DNA of 41,607 bases from the NCBI GenBank assembly GCA_030526405.1, contig JAUNCZ010000030.1:1-41607 (forward strand), read 5' to 3'. Every line of letters starts with the position of its first letter. Position 1 is the stretch's first letter. The notes below the pieces were generated by a model, which worked only from the letters and a program-made list of their open reading frames with translations, was not told where the DNA came from and made no database searches. Of this stretch, positions 17,523-24,733 are shown in pieces. This stretch comes from Lachnospiraceae bacterium. Lineage in GTDB: Bacteria; Bacillota; Clostridia; Lachnospirales; Lachnospiraceae. The translations under genes were made by a program, and so were the position numbers.

Positions 17523-17911
17523 CTGCCGTCACCTCCTTTAATGACAGTTCCGATCCCGCACATCACCCGATGCACCTGATCACTGCCGGATGCCAGCTGT
17601 TCGCAGATTCTTCCCACTGCCTCTCTGTACTCCCTGTCAAACTTATCCATGGGCACAACGCCGTACCCGATCTCATTGCAGACAATACAGATCTCCGGAT
17701 TTCTCCGGAACAGCTCCTTCACAAACTCCTGATAATCCTTCTTCTCCCGCACCAGAAGCTTCACATATTCATGAAAATGCTTCATTCCGCTGCAGGTAAA
17801 AATGTCCTCCAGGGAGCAGTTCATTCCGTCTGCCCAGCCCTCTGTAATGCCAAAGGTGCGCTCCGCATAGGAATGTTTGCCCTGAAAGGCTCCTCCGATC
17901 ACCATCTTCAT
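17516..17911 (-). CDS. Short CobU paralog with altered P-loop
   Basis: The 131-residue product is a reduced relative of adenosylcobinamide kinase/guanylyltransferase, usually about 180 residues. Residues 5-13 read IGGAFQGKH, so the P-loop lysine is present but the following Ser/Thr is His. The segment that carries the guanylylated histidine in CobU is missing. The C-terminal motif CNEIGYGVVP (78-87) and the following helix with REYREAVGRICEQLA match canonical CobU closely. A separate, full CobU lies two genes upstream. Gene ends overlap cobS (4 bp) and cobC (7 bp). It may be a regulatory or accessory subunit, a kinase of altered specificity, or a decaying duplicate retained in frame. Confidence 0.75.
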   Translation of the reverse strand: MKMVIGGAFQGKHSYAERTFGITEGWADGMNCSLEDIFTCSGMKHFHEYVKLLVREKKDYQEFVKELFRRNPEICIVCNEIGYGVVPMDKFDREYREAVGRICEQLASGSDQVHRVMCGIGTVIKGGDGRC

Positions 17912-18684
17912 GCCAGTACCTCCATGATCCCTGAAGCCAGCACAAGGGCCAGCACCATGGCCAGCTCACTGACACAGGTGAAAAAGCCCGCCAGATCTCC
18001 GGTAATACCACCGAAATACTTCATGGACATCTTATAATAATATACAAAAACAGCCAGGGCTGTCACTGCCATCACGGTTCCATACACCGGATGCAGCCAG
18101 AGCGCCGCTGCAAAAAACAGAATCAGATACAGCACCATCACTGTATTTACGATCCTTTTATAGGAATTACTTCCGAATGCGGCTGCAGTTCCCCTGGGAT
18201 TTGCGTTGGGAAAGTTGGTGACAGACAGGGCGGACAGGGCTCTTGCCACTGCAAAGCTGAGGCAGAGCACCGGTGCAGTCTCAGAATTGATTTCTGAGGC
18301 TCCTCCCACACAGGCTGTCATAAATCCCAGTCCCACGATCACGGCAAATGCTCCCGCATGGGAATCCTTCAGGATCTCCAGCCGCCGCTCCCTCTCTCTC
18401 CAGGAGCTCAGGGCATCCGCCGTATCAAGAAGACCATCCATATGGATTCCCCCTGTCACCAGGAGAGGAATCAGAACCATCACAGCACTTCGGAACAGGG
18501 TGCCGAACTGCAGAAATGCAGCCAGCTTCCACCATCCCAGCTCCAGAGCCCCGATCACCAGGCCGATCCAGGGGAAAAAGCAAAGGGCATACTGCATGTT
18601 TTCTTTATTCCAGTCCGCCATGGGCATGGGAATCTTGGAATACATGGAAAATGCCACAATACAGTTATTATAGAGTTTTTTCAT
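17908..18684 (-). CDS. cobS: Adenosylcobinamide-GDP ribazoletransferase
   Basis: CobS is a polytopic membrane enzyme that joins adenosylcobinamide-GDP to alpha-ribazole (or its phosphate), making the cobalamin nucleotide loop. The 258-residue product has about six hydrophobic segments. It shows the family motifs FSMYSKIPMP near the N-terminus, GGIHMDGLLDTADAL in the middle (acidic residues typical of CDP-alcohol transferases), and KYFGGITGDLAGF near the C-terminus. Four-base ATGA overlaps at both ends link it to cobU and to the short CobU paralog. Confidence 0.95.
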   Translation of the reverse strand: MKKLYNNCIVAFSMYSKIPMPMADWNKENMQYALCFFPWIGLVIGALELGWWKLAAFLQFGTLFRSAVMVLIPLLVTGGIHMDGLLDTADALSSWRERERRLEILKDSHAGAFAVIVGLGFMTACVGGASEINSETAPVLCLSFAVARALSALSVTNFPNANPRGTAAAFGSNSYKRIVNTVMVLYLILFFAAALWLHPVYGTVMAVTALAVFVYYYKMSMKYFGGITGDLAGFFTCVSELAMVLALVLASGIMEVLA

Positions 18685-19208
18685 CCGACTGCTCCTCCCT
18701 TCAGATCCAGCGGGATTCCGTATACCACCTCTGTGACCCGGTCTGCCATAGCAGCCATGGCCTGGTTGATCTGTCCCAGATATTTTTGATACTGGACAGT
18801 CACCGGGTCGTATTCTATTCCGTCAGAACAGATCTCATTGGTAACCACCACCACATTGGCGGCCTGCTGCCGCAGATGGTGGATCCCCTGCAGAATCTCC
18901 TCCACAGTATTTTCGCCGGCCCCCTGCTCCTCAAACATCTCATTGGCGGTGAGATTGGACATGCACTCCAGAAGCACATTGGCACCGGAGGGTATCTCCA
19001 GCTCCTTCAGTCCGGTATAGCACTCCCGGGTATCAAATTCCTTTTCCGCACGCATGGCACGGTGACGACGGATCCTGGCAAAGCTTTCCTCATCATAGGG
19101 ATGCATCGTCGCAATATAGATTCTTCTGGCAGGTCCCAGATCCAGAATCTGCTGTTCCGCAAATCTGGATTTTCCGCTGCCGGAACCGCCGGTGATCACA
19201 TGCATCAT
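18681..19208 (-). CDS. cobU: Adenosylcobinamide kinase/guanylyltransferase
   Basis: CobU phosphorylates adenosylcobinamide and then transfers GMP to it. The 175-residue product starts MMHVITGGSGSGKS, a canonical P-loop (7-14). It has YIATMHPYDEESFARIRRH with His49 at the position of the guanylylated histidine of Salmonella CobU. The C-terminal motif normally NEVGxGIVP is here TNEICSDGIEYDP, a divergence. The ATG at 19208 follows AAGGA by seven bases. A 32-codon upstream extension of the frame is rejected because it lacks a ribosome site and homology. It lies 92 bp after cobT. Confidence 0.9.
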   Translation of the reverse strand: MMHVITGGSGSGKSRFAEQQILDLGPARRIYIATMHPYDEESFARIRRHRAMRAEKEFDTRECYTGLKELEIPSGANVLLECMSNLTANEMFEEQGAGENTVEEILQGIHHLRQQAANVVVVTNEICSDGIEYDPVTVQYQKYLGQINQAMAAMADRVTEVVYGIPLDLKGGAVG

Positions 19209-19300
19209 ACTTGTTCCTTCTTTCCTGTTCCTCTTTCTTCCTCCTCGCCTGCTGTCAGGCAGAGGAAAGTGGATAATTCCAGTCCACTTCTTCGTTCGCG

Positions 19301-20353
19301 TCAATCCAGAGGAACATAGGTTTCGATCTCATTTTCCTCAAAGGTGGCCATCTTAAAATAGACCTCCACCGCCAGGTCCAGAATCGGAAACAGAACCACT
19401 GCACCGCTTCCCTCTCCCAGACGCATATCTGCTGTGAGAAATGCTTCCTTTCCAAGGGCTGCAAGGATCTGTTTTGTAGCTGGCTCCTGGGACACATGGG
19501 AGGCAATCATATATTCTCCTGCAACAGGGCAGATGCGCTGAGCCACAAGGGCTGCCACACCGGCAATAAATCCATCGATCACAACAGGGATTCTTGCTGC
19601 TGCACCGCCAAGAAAGATTCCCGCAATACCGGCAATATCAAGACCGCCCACCTTTGCCAGTACGTCAATGGCATCCTCCGGATCCGGCTGATGCAGTTCA
19701 ATGGCATGTTTGATCACCTGGATCTTTCTTAACAGGCCTGCTGAGGAAAGACCTGCACCGCGGCCAGTCATCTCCTCCACCGGTCTGTCCAGAAGAACAG
19801 AGGCAATGGCGCTGCTGGTGGTGGTGTTTCCAATACCCATCTCACCTACAGCCAGCATGGAGTAGCCCTCTGCTTTTTTCTCGAAAGCAAGATTGATGCC
19901 CACTTCCAGAGCCTTTACCGCCTCTTCCCTTGTCATGGCAGGCTCCACATACATATTTTTTGTTCCATAGGCAATCTTGCAGCTACGGATCTTTGTATCT
20001 CGGTAAACACCGATGTCAATGGGAAAAATATCAGCCCCCACCTTTTTGCAGAGAATGCTGGTGGTGGCTTTGGAATCACCCTCAAAATTCTCAGCAACCT
20101 GAGCAGTAACCTCCTGACCGGTCTGTGTAACACCCTCGGCAACCACACCGTTGTCAGCACACATGACAATCAGAGCCTTCTTATCAATATTTACCCTTGG
20201 ATTTCTCTGAATTCCTGCAATCTGAGCCACAGCAGACTCCATCTTACCCAGACTTCTTAAGGGTTTTGCCAGAGCATCCCAATGCTTCCAGCACAGTTCA
20301 GCTGCCTTCTCGTCCAGCGGTGCAATAGCCGCAATCGTTTCCTGCAATGTCAT
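19301..20353 (-). CDS. cobT: Nicotinate-nucleotide:DMB phosphoribosyltransferase
   Basis: CobT activates the lower-ligand base by transferring phosphoribosyl from nicotinate mononucleotide, giving alpha-ribazole phosphate. The 350-residue product carries DALAKPLRSLGKME, GEMGIGNTTTSSAI and the C-terminal ADMRLGEGSGAV, which includes the catalytic glutamate region. The ATG at 20353 has GAGG upstream and sits about 49 nt after the predicted transcription start; a 49-codon extension would begin before the promoter and is rejected. As first gene of the run it is probably the most strongly expressed. No bluB or bza genes for lower-ligand synthesis are nearby, so the ligand cannot be deduced. Confidence 0.95.
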   Translation of the reverse strand: MTLQETIAAIAPLDEKAAELCWKHWDALAKPLRSLGKMESAVAQIAGIQRNPRVNIDKKALIVMCADNGVVAEGVTQTGQEVTAQVAENFEGDSKATTSILCKKVGADIFPIDIGVYRDTKIRSCKIAYGTKNMYVEPAMTREEAVKALEVGINLAFEKKAEGYSMLAVGEMGIGNTTTSSAIASVLLDRPVEEMTGRGAGLSSAGLLRKIQVIKHAIELHQPDPEDAIDVLAKVGGLDIAGIAGIFLGGAAARIPVVIDGFIAGVAALVAQRICPVAGEYMIASHVSQEPATKQILAALGKEAFLTADMRLGEGSGAVVLFPILDLAVEVYFKMATFEENEIETYVPLD

Positions 20354-20408
20354 AGCTTTATCCTCTTTTCCTTTATTATTGGCATAGCAATCCCAATACA
20401 ATGTTAAA

Positions 20409-20437
20409 ATTATAGCACAGCTACTGAACTGCCACAA
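20409..20437 (-). promoter_or_regulatory. Promoter of the cobalamin operon
   Basis: On the minus strand TTGTGG (plus 20432-20437) and a perfect TATAAT (20409-20414) are 17 bp apart, with a TG one base before the -10. Transcription would start near 20402, leaving a leader of about 49 nt. That is too short for a cobalamin riboswitch aptamer of about 200 nt. Confidence 0.7.
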
Positions 20438-20590
20438 GAAAAAGTGTAAATTCAGACGAAAACGAGGGATTTTTCTGTGGGTGTTCCAGTTATATCGCAC
20501 AAAATATTATCCAAATATACATATTCCCATTATTTATACCTGAAACCAGGAGAATCCGGACAATTGTTCAGAGAAAGACTCTTCCTGACC

Positions 20591-21466
20591 CTATATTCCG
20601 TTCAGCTCCCGGTAGGTATCCCTGGCATAGGTATCTGTCATTCCGGAGACATAATCCGTTACCATCAGAATGCGGAGATACAGCTTTTCTGCCTCTGTTT
20701 TCCCCTTTGCATAATAATGGTACAGCTGTCTGTAGTGCTCCGACATGATTCCCACCAGCTTTTCCTCCATAACGCCCTGTTTCACATCTGTATCATAATA
20801 GAGAAACGCCCCGGTGAATGCCTCCAGAAAATAATCCAGGATTTTTCCAGCTGCCACCTCCAGACGCAGGATCGGTGTGGACACAAAGGCGTGATCGTAG
20901 GCGATTCTTCCCAACGCATCACAGAGAGCAGCGCCTCTGGTGCCGTAAAACAGATCATGGTTCCAACTTCCCTCCATGATCTCCTGATAGTGTTCCGCAA
21001 AGCCTTCCGTGGCACAGCCAATGAGATACCCCTGCATTCTCACAGCAAAGTTGGAGATGGCATACTGCACCGGTTCCGAGTCATGGCGGTCCAGCGCCTT
21101 CTGATACTGCCGCTCCAGCACCTGAAGAGGATAGATTTCCCCCTCCGGATACCAGGGCCGGAGATACTGCTCCATCTCCTCATGAAGAATCTGGTAACTG
21201 ATGCAGCCCTTTTTGTAGGCATCCTCAATATCCGCTGTTCTGTAGGCAATGTCATCCGCCGCCTCCAGAATAAAGGTAAGGGGGTGACGGCAGCCCATGG
21301 TACCGCACTCCCTGGCCACCTGCTCATAGATCTCCTGCTCCGCCGCAAAAAAACCCATTTTCTTTGCCGCCAGGGTTTCCCCTGTTTCATCAATCTCCAG
21401 CGAGGAAACAGGATCCTTCTTATAATTGCCTGTCCTTCTTTCCGAAAGAAGAGTTTTCCAATTCAT
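20591..21466 (-). CDS. dGTPase-like protein lacking the HD half
   Basis: Full dGTP triphosphohydrolases of the HD superfamily hydrolyse dNTPs to nucleosides and triphosphate. Here residues 1-14 (MNWKTLLSERRTGN) match a normal dGTPase N-terminus. From about residue 18 (DPVSSLEIDETG, KKMGFF, RHPLTFILEAADDIAY) the protein matches the middle and C-terminal half. The intervening part that carries the H...HD metal-binding residues is missing, so the product is 291 residues rather than about 420-500. The frame is otherwise intact, with a strong AAAGGAG site. Hydrolase activity is unlikely; an allosteric or nucleotide-binding role, or a recent in-frame deletion, is possible. It follows thrC after 81 bp. 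Confidence 0.75.
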   Translation of the reverse strand: MNWKTLLSERRTGNYKKDPVSSLEIDETGETLAAKKMGFFAAEQEIYEQVARECGTMGCRHPLTFILEAADDIAYRTADIEDAYKKGCISYQILHEEMEQYLRPWYPEGEIYPLQVLERQYQKALDRHDSEPVQYAISNFAVRMQGYLIGCATEGFAEHYQEIMEGSWNHDLFYGTRGAALCDALGRIAYDHAFVSTPILRLEVAAGKILDYFLEAFTGAFLYYDTDVKQGVMEEKLVGIMSEHYRQLYHYYAKGKTEAEKLYLRILMVTDYVSGMTDTYARDTYRELNGI

Positions 21467-21496
21467 ACCCCGCTCCTTTCTCCTCTATATACAAAG

Positions 21497-21520
21497 AAAG
21501 ACCGTCAGAAGACGGCCTTT
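21497..21520 (-). terminator. Probable thrC terminator
   Basis: On the minus strand AAAGGCCGTC and GACGGTCTTT pair over ten bases (one G-U) around a TTCT loop, followed by TTTCTTT. It lies in the 81-bp gap between thrC and the dGTPase-like gene. Confidence 0.55.
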
Positions 21521-21547
21521 CTCAATATACGTTTCCTTCTACGGATA

Positions 21548-23035
21548 TTACAGTCCAAGAATCTCTTTTACTGCCTTCTCCATCTCATTCACCTCTACAC
21601 AGCGGTCATGACGTACCGGTGCAGTACGGATCTCCTCAATGGCCTGAGGAATCTTCACGCCGGAAACCTCTGCCAGAGCATCAAACTGCTCCAGATCTGT
21701 AAGGGCATCGTATTTCTCATCGATGGAATGAAGTACGGCTCTTGCAAATTTATATGGGCTTGCTGTGGAAGCAATCACAGTTTTTGTGGTATCCCCTGTC
21801 TCAGCCACATATTTTCTGTAGGCTGCAGCAGCAACTGCTGTGTGGGTATCGATCACATAACCATCTTTTTTGTAGATATCTGCAATTGTGGCAGAAACCT
21901 CTGCCTCTGAAGCAAAGCCTCCGCAGAAATCAGCCAGCTTCTCCTTCATCTCCTCTGTGATCTGGTACTCACCCTCTCCGGACAGAGCATCCATACGGGC
22001 TTTTGTAGCAGCAGTATCGCATCCACCGATCAGATATACAAGGCGCTCCAGGTTGCTGGAAACCAGAATATCCATGGATGGAGATGTGGTCAGGATGAAA
22101 TCGCGTTTTTTGTCATATTTTCCAGTGGCAAAGAAATCAAAGAGAACCTTGTTCTCATTGGAAGCACAGATGAATTTACCAAACGGCATTCCCATCTGTT
22201 TTGCATAGTAGGCAGCCAGAATGTTACCGAAGTTTCCTGTTGGAACTACGATATTGATCTTGTCTCCCGCTTTGATCTCTCCGCTTTTTACCATCTGTGC
22301 GTAGGCATATACATAGTAGGCAGCCTGTGGAACAAGACGTCCGATGTTGATGGAGTTTGCAGAACTGAACTGGAAGCCCTTCTCATCCAGCTCCTTCTCC
22401 AGCTCTCTGTTTCCAAAGATCTTCTTAACACCTGTCTGTGCATCATCAAAATTTCCTTTGATGGATACAACGTAGGTATTCTCGCCCTTCTGTGTTACCA
22501 TCTGTTTCTCCTGAACAGGGCTTACGCCTCCCTTCGGGTAGAATACGATGATCTTTGTTCCCGGCACATCAGCGAAGCCTGCCATGGCAGCTTTTCCTGT
22601 ATCACCGGAGGTTGCAGTAAGGATCACGATCTCATTCTTGATATCGTTCTTTTTCGCTGCAGTAGTCATCAGATATGGAAGAATAGACAGAGCCATATCC
22701 TTAAATGCAATTGTTTTTCCATGGAAGAGCTCGATAAACTCAGCTCCGTCTGCTGCATGGAGAGGTGCAATTGCCGGTGTATCAAATTTCTCATCATAAG
22801 CAGAATTGATGCAGTATCTCAGCTCTTCCTCTGTATAGTCAGTCAGGAACTTACTCATTACCTCATAGGCAACATCCTGATAGGACATCTGGGCCAGCTC
22901 CTCCAGAGTAGCCTCCAGTTTTGGGAACTGCTGGGGAACAAACAGACCGCCGTCAACAGCAAGACCATTCAGAACTGCTTTAGAAGCAGGTACATTCTCC
23001 TCTGCACCTCGTGTGCTCTTGTATAAGATTTCCAT
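21548..23035 (-). CDS. thrC: Threonine synthase
   Basis: ThrC converts O-phosphohomoserine to L-threonine with pyridoxal phosphate. The 495-residue product is the longer class of threonine synthase. It begins MEILYKSTRG, has the cofactor lysine Lys112 in FHGKTIAFKDMAL, and shows ILTATSGDTGKAAMAG and VPTGNFGNILAAYYA, which bind the phosphate groups. GAGGAGG precedes the ATG closely. No other threonine genes are adjacent. Threonine is the source of the aminopropanol linker made by CobD, but the genes are in separate transcription units. Confidence 0.96.
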   Translation of the reverse strand: MEILYKSTRGAEENVPASKAVLNGLAVDGGLFVPQQFPKLEATLEELAQMSYQDVAYEVMSKFLTDYTEEELRYCINSAYDEKFDTPAIAPLHAADGAEFIELFHGKTIAFKDMALSILPYLMTTAAKKNDIKNEIVILTATSGDTGKAAMAGFADVPGTKIIVFYPKGGVSPVQEKQMVTQKGENTYVVSIKGNFDDAQTGVKKIFGNRELEKELDEKGFQFSSANSINIGRLVPQAAYYVYAYAQMVKSGEIKAGDKINIVVPTGNFGNILAAYYAKQMGMPFGKFICASNENKVLFDFFATGKYDKKRDFILTTSPSMDILVSSNLERLVYLIGGCDTAATKARMDALSGEGEYQITEEMKEKLADFCGGFASEAEVSATIADIYKKDGYVIDTHTAVAAAAYRKYVAETGDTTKTVIASTASPYKFARAVLHSIDEKYDALTDLEQFDALAEVSGVKIPQAIEEIRTAPVRHDRCVEVNEMEKAVKEILGL

Positions 23036-23043
23036 AATATCCT

Positions 23044-23165
23044 CCTCTTTTCCGGCGGCGCCGGAGTGATTTTATGATCCACCTCCGCTACTCCTGACAT
23101 GCTCTCTGTGGTCTCTGGAGTGCATCTGCTCTGGCGGATCATCTTTCTCACCGAAACGTGAATAT
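23044..23165 (-). promoter_or_regulatory. Structured thrC leader
   Basis: The transcript leader is about 130 nt. ATGATCCGCC near its start can pair with GGTGGATCAT near its end (one mismatch), and CCGGCG/CGCCGG arms form a GC-rich hairpin just upstream of the ribosome site. A possible leader ORF includes the short run TPETTES but no strong Thr-codon cluster. No terminator hairpin with a T run is seen, so control, if any, may act on translation. Confidence 0.35.
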
Positions 23166-23170
23166 GCTTT

Positions 23171-23199
23171 AGTATAGCACAGTGCTTTACAGAAGTGAA
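23171..23199 (-). promoter_or_regulatory. Probable thrC promoter
   Basis: On the minus strand TTCACT (plus 23194-23199) and TATACT (23171-23176) are 17 bp apart. A TG one base before the -10 makes it an extended -10 promoter. Confidence 0.5.
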
Positions 23200-23219
23200 G
23201 CAGAATTTTTTACAAAAAG

Positions 23220-23249
23220 GGGCTGTCGAAACACCCGTTGCGACAGCCC
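23220..23249 (-). terminator. iolB terminator
   Basis: GGGCTGTCG and CGACAGCCC form a perfect 9-bp stem followed on the minus strand by five T. It lies just after the iolB stop. It belongs to a family of near-identical terminators also found at 24686 and 30459. Confidence 0.8.
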
Positions 23250-23267
23250 TCACATCATTTTATTTCA

Positions 23268-24065
23268 TTATTTGAAGTAATCCTCATCAACATCGTTCAG
23301 CCACTCGTAAGCTGCATCGTTGAAACGAGACTCCTGAAGCCATGGATCTCCTGGCAGATGACGAATCATCCATGTTGTGTACATAGAGAATCCAGGAGCT
23401 ACAGCCTGTGGATGAAGTTTTCCGCCTGGGATAGCTGAGAAGCTGTTGTCAACGCTCTTGAATACATCATCGCCAACGAAGGAAGCACCGAAGCCTTCCG
23501 GACGATCAAATCTGAAGTAGTACAGCTCTGGCTGTGGATGTCTGTGTGGCAGGTATCCTGACCAGTTTCCTTTGTCATTCAGAACCTCACCCAGAACCAT
23601 GTTGGAACCTGGCTGGATCACTTTATCAAAGATTGTGTTTACGCGACGTTTTGCAACATTTCCGAATTTGCCAACTGCGGACCATTTCCATGGGCACTCA
23701 TCAGGAACATACAGTTTTGCACCAAACTCTGTGTCGTTCTTTGTATACTGAACAAGGATCTCTGTATCAGCCTCAGCAGTAACTTTGATTGCGATTCCTG
23801 TGGAAGCATGTACAGTGTAAGGTCCCTCTGTGAATACAGACTCTCTGCTGCACTCTGCTGTCTGATCTTCCCATGCGAATGTGATTTTTCCGGAAAGAAG
23901 AAGAACTGCACACTCCTCACCAACACGTCCGAACTCTCTTGTTGTTCCAGGAGCCATACGATATACACGAACGTCCATCAGCATCTCGCTGTACTCGTTG
24001 TCGTAAGTAGACAGAATCTCCTCGCCCTGGGCATCAAATTCCGGATAACCAAATACTTTTGCCAT
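23268..24065 (-). CDS. iolB: 5-deoxy-glucuronate isomerase
   Basis: IolB isomerises 5-deoxy-D-glucuronate to 2-deoxy-5-keto-D-gluconate in myo-inositol catabolism. The 265-residue bicupin starts MAKVFGYPEFDAQGE. It has an N-terminal cupin with AVLLLSGKITF and a C-terminal cupin whose metal site is visible as HRHPQPE (His174, His176, Glu180). Length matches the family. AGGAGG lies upstream of the ATG. It is transcribed alone, separated from iolG, the isomerase and iolE by the tryptophan transporter genes and a repeat. Confidence 0.93.
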   Translation of the reverse strand: MAKVFGYPEFDAQGEEILSTYDNEYSEMLMDVRVYRMAPGTTREFGRVGEECAVLLLSGKITFAWEDQTAECSRESVFTEGPYTVHASTGIAIKVTAEADTEILVQYTKNDTEFGAKLYVPDECPWKWSAVGKFGNVAKRRVNTIFDKVIQPGSNMVLGEVLNDKGNWSGYLPHRHPQPELYYFRFDRPEGFGASFVGDDVFKSVDNSFSAIPGGKLHPQAVAPGFSMYTTWMIRHLPGDPWLQESRFNDAAYEWLNDVDEDYFK

Positions 24066-24321
24066 AGTTTTCTAATCCTCCTAATCCTAAATCCTTTGCA
24101 GACCACTGCAAATATGAGTGACAGGCAGCTGCCCCTCAGCTAACGCAGGACATCTCCTGTTGCAAAGTCCCGCATTATTAGTTAATAGTTTAGTATTATT
24201 GCCCGCAATATGCAAGTAATTATGTGTCCAATTCCTGCAGTTTATAAAAAATTTTCTGACAGCAAAGTAAAGGAATGAACTGAAAGCAGGCACGAAACCT
24301 TGGCGACTGCCGCGATAACTT
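24066..24321 (-). other. iolB upstream region
   Basis: This 256-bp leader and promoter region has no gene. On the minus strand TTGCAT and TAAACT 17 bp apart are a weak promoter candidate. The inverted repeat TATTGC-GG-GCAATA (about plus 24198-24211) could be an operator. It lacks the TTGTG/CACAA repeats seen near the other iol genes. Confidence 0.3.
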
Positions 24322-24661
24322 GGGGCTGTCGCACTAAGCCCCTTCCCAAATCGAGAGGTGTCTATTGTATTTAACAATGGATGCCTCTCTTTTTTGTGTA
24401 TGTCAGGGTGGATGACCAGACGCAAGACATACTCATTTGCTGCTCGGTCCGCGCGCCTATAATGCGTCCTGCGTGCAAAACTCGCCCTTTAGGGGCTCAG
24501 ACAGTGCACTCCGGACGCAAGCTAGCGCGTTCCCTCCCGACGCAAGCCTCGCAATCGTCTTGCTTTCATAGTCATCCACCCTGACATAATCCATTGTTTG
24601 AAGGCATCCCTGTTTTTCTACATTCACACCTCTTTCGATTTTCGCCACACCCGATGCCCGG
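24322..24661 (-). repeat. Dispersed composite repeat, copy 2
   Basis: This is the second copy of the element at 127-473, here on the minus strand. The conserved 28-nt block is at 24634-24661. It is followed by a 45-bp spacer, a 190-bp core with 18-bp perfectly complementary arms (24571-24588 and 24399-24416), a hairpin with T6 on the plus strand (about 24352-24396), and a GGGGCT/AGCCCC hairpin (24322-24342). Spacer length is almost identical to copy 1 although spacer sequence is not. The terminator-like hairpin points away from any plus-strand gene, so it seems to belong to the element rather than to a neighbour. Confidence 0.8.
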
Positions 24662-24685
24662 ATATTTTTTCCCCACAAAGAAAAA

Positions 24686-24715
24686 GGGCCATCGCAACGG
24701 TTGTTGCGACAGCAC
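24686..24715 (-). terminator. trpXYZ terminator
   Basis: On the minus strand TCGCAAC and GTTGCGA form a 7-bp stem with four-base loop, above an outer GC stem, followed by a T-rich run. It lies 18 bp after the trpZ stop and is almost identical to the hairpin at 30459-30488. Confidence 0.8.
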
Positions 24716-24733
24716 CTTCTGCTATAGTTCTTT

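Noticed and set aside
20354..20590. Cobalamin riboswitch before cobT
   Set aside because: I looked for a B12-box-like sequence and the multi-stem core and saw neither, and the promoter leaves only about 49 nt of leader.
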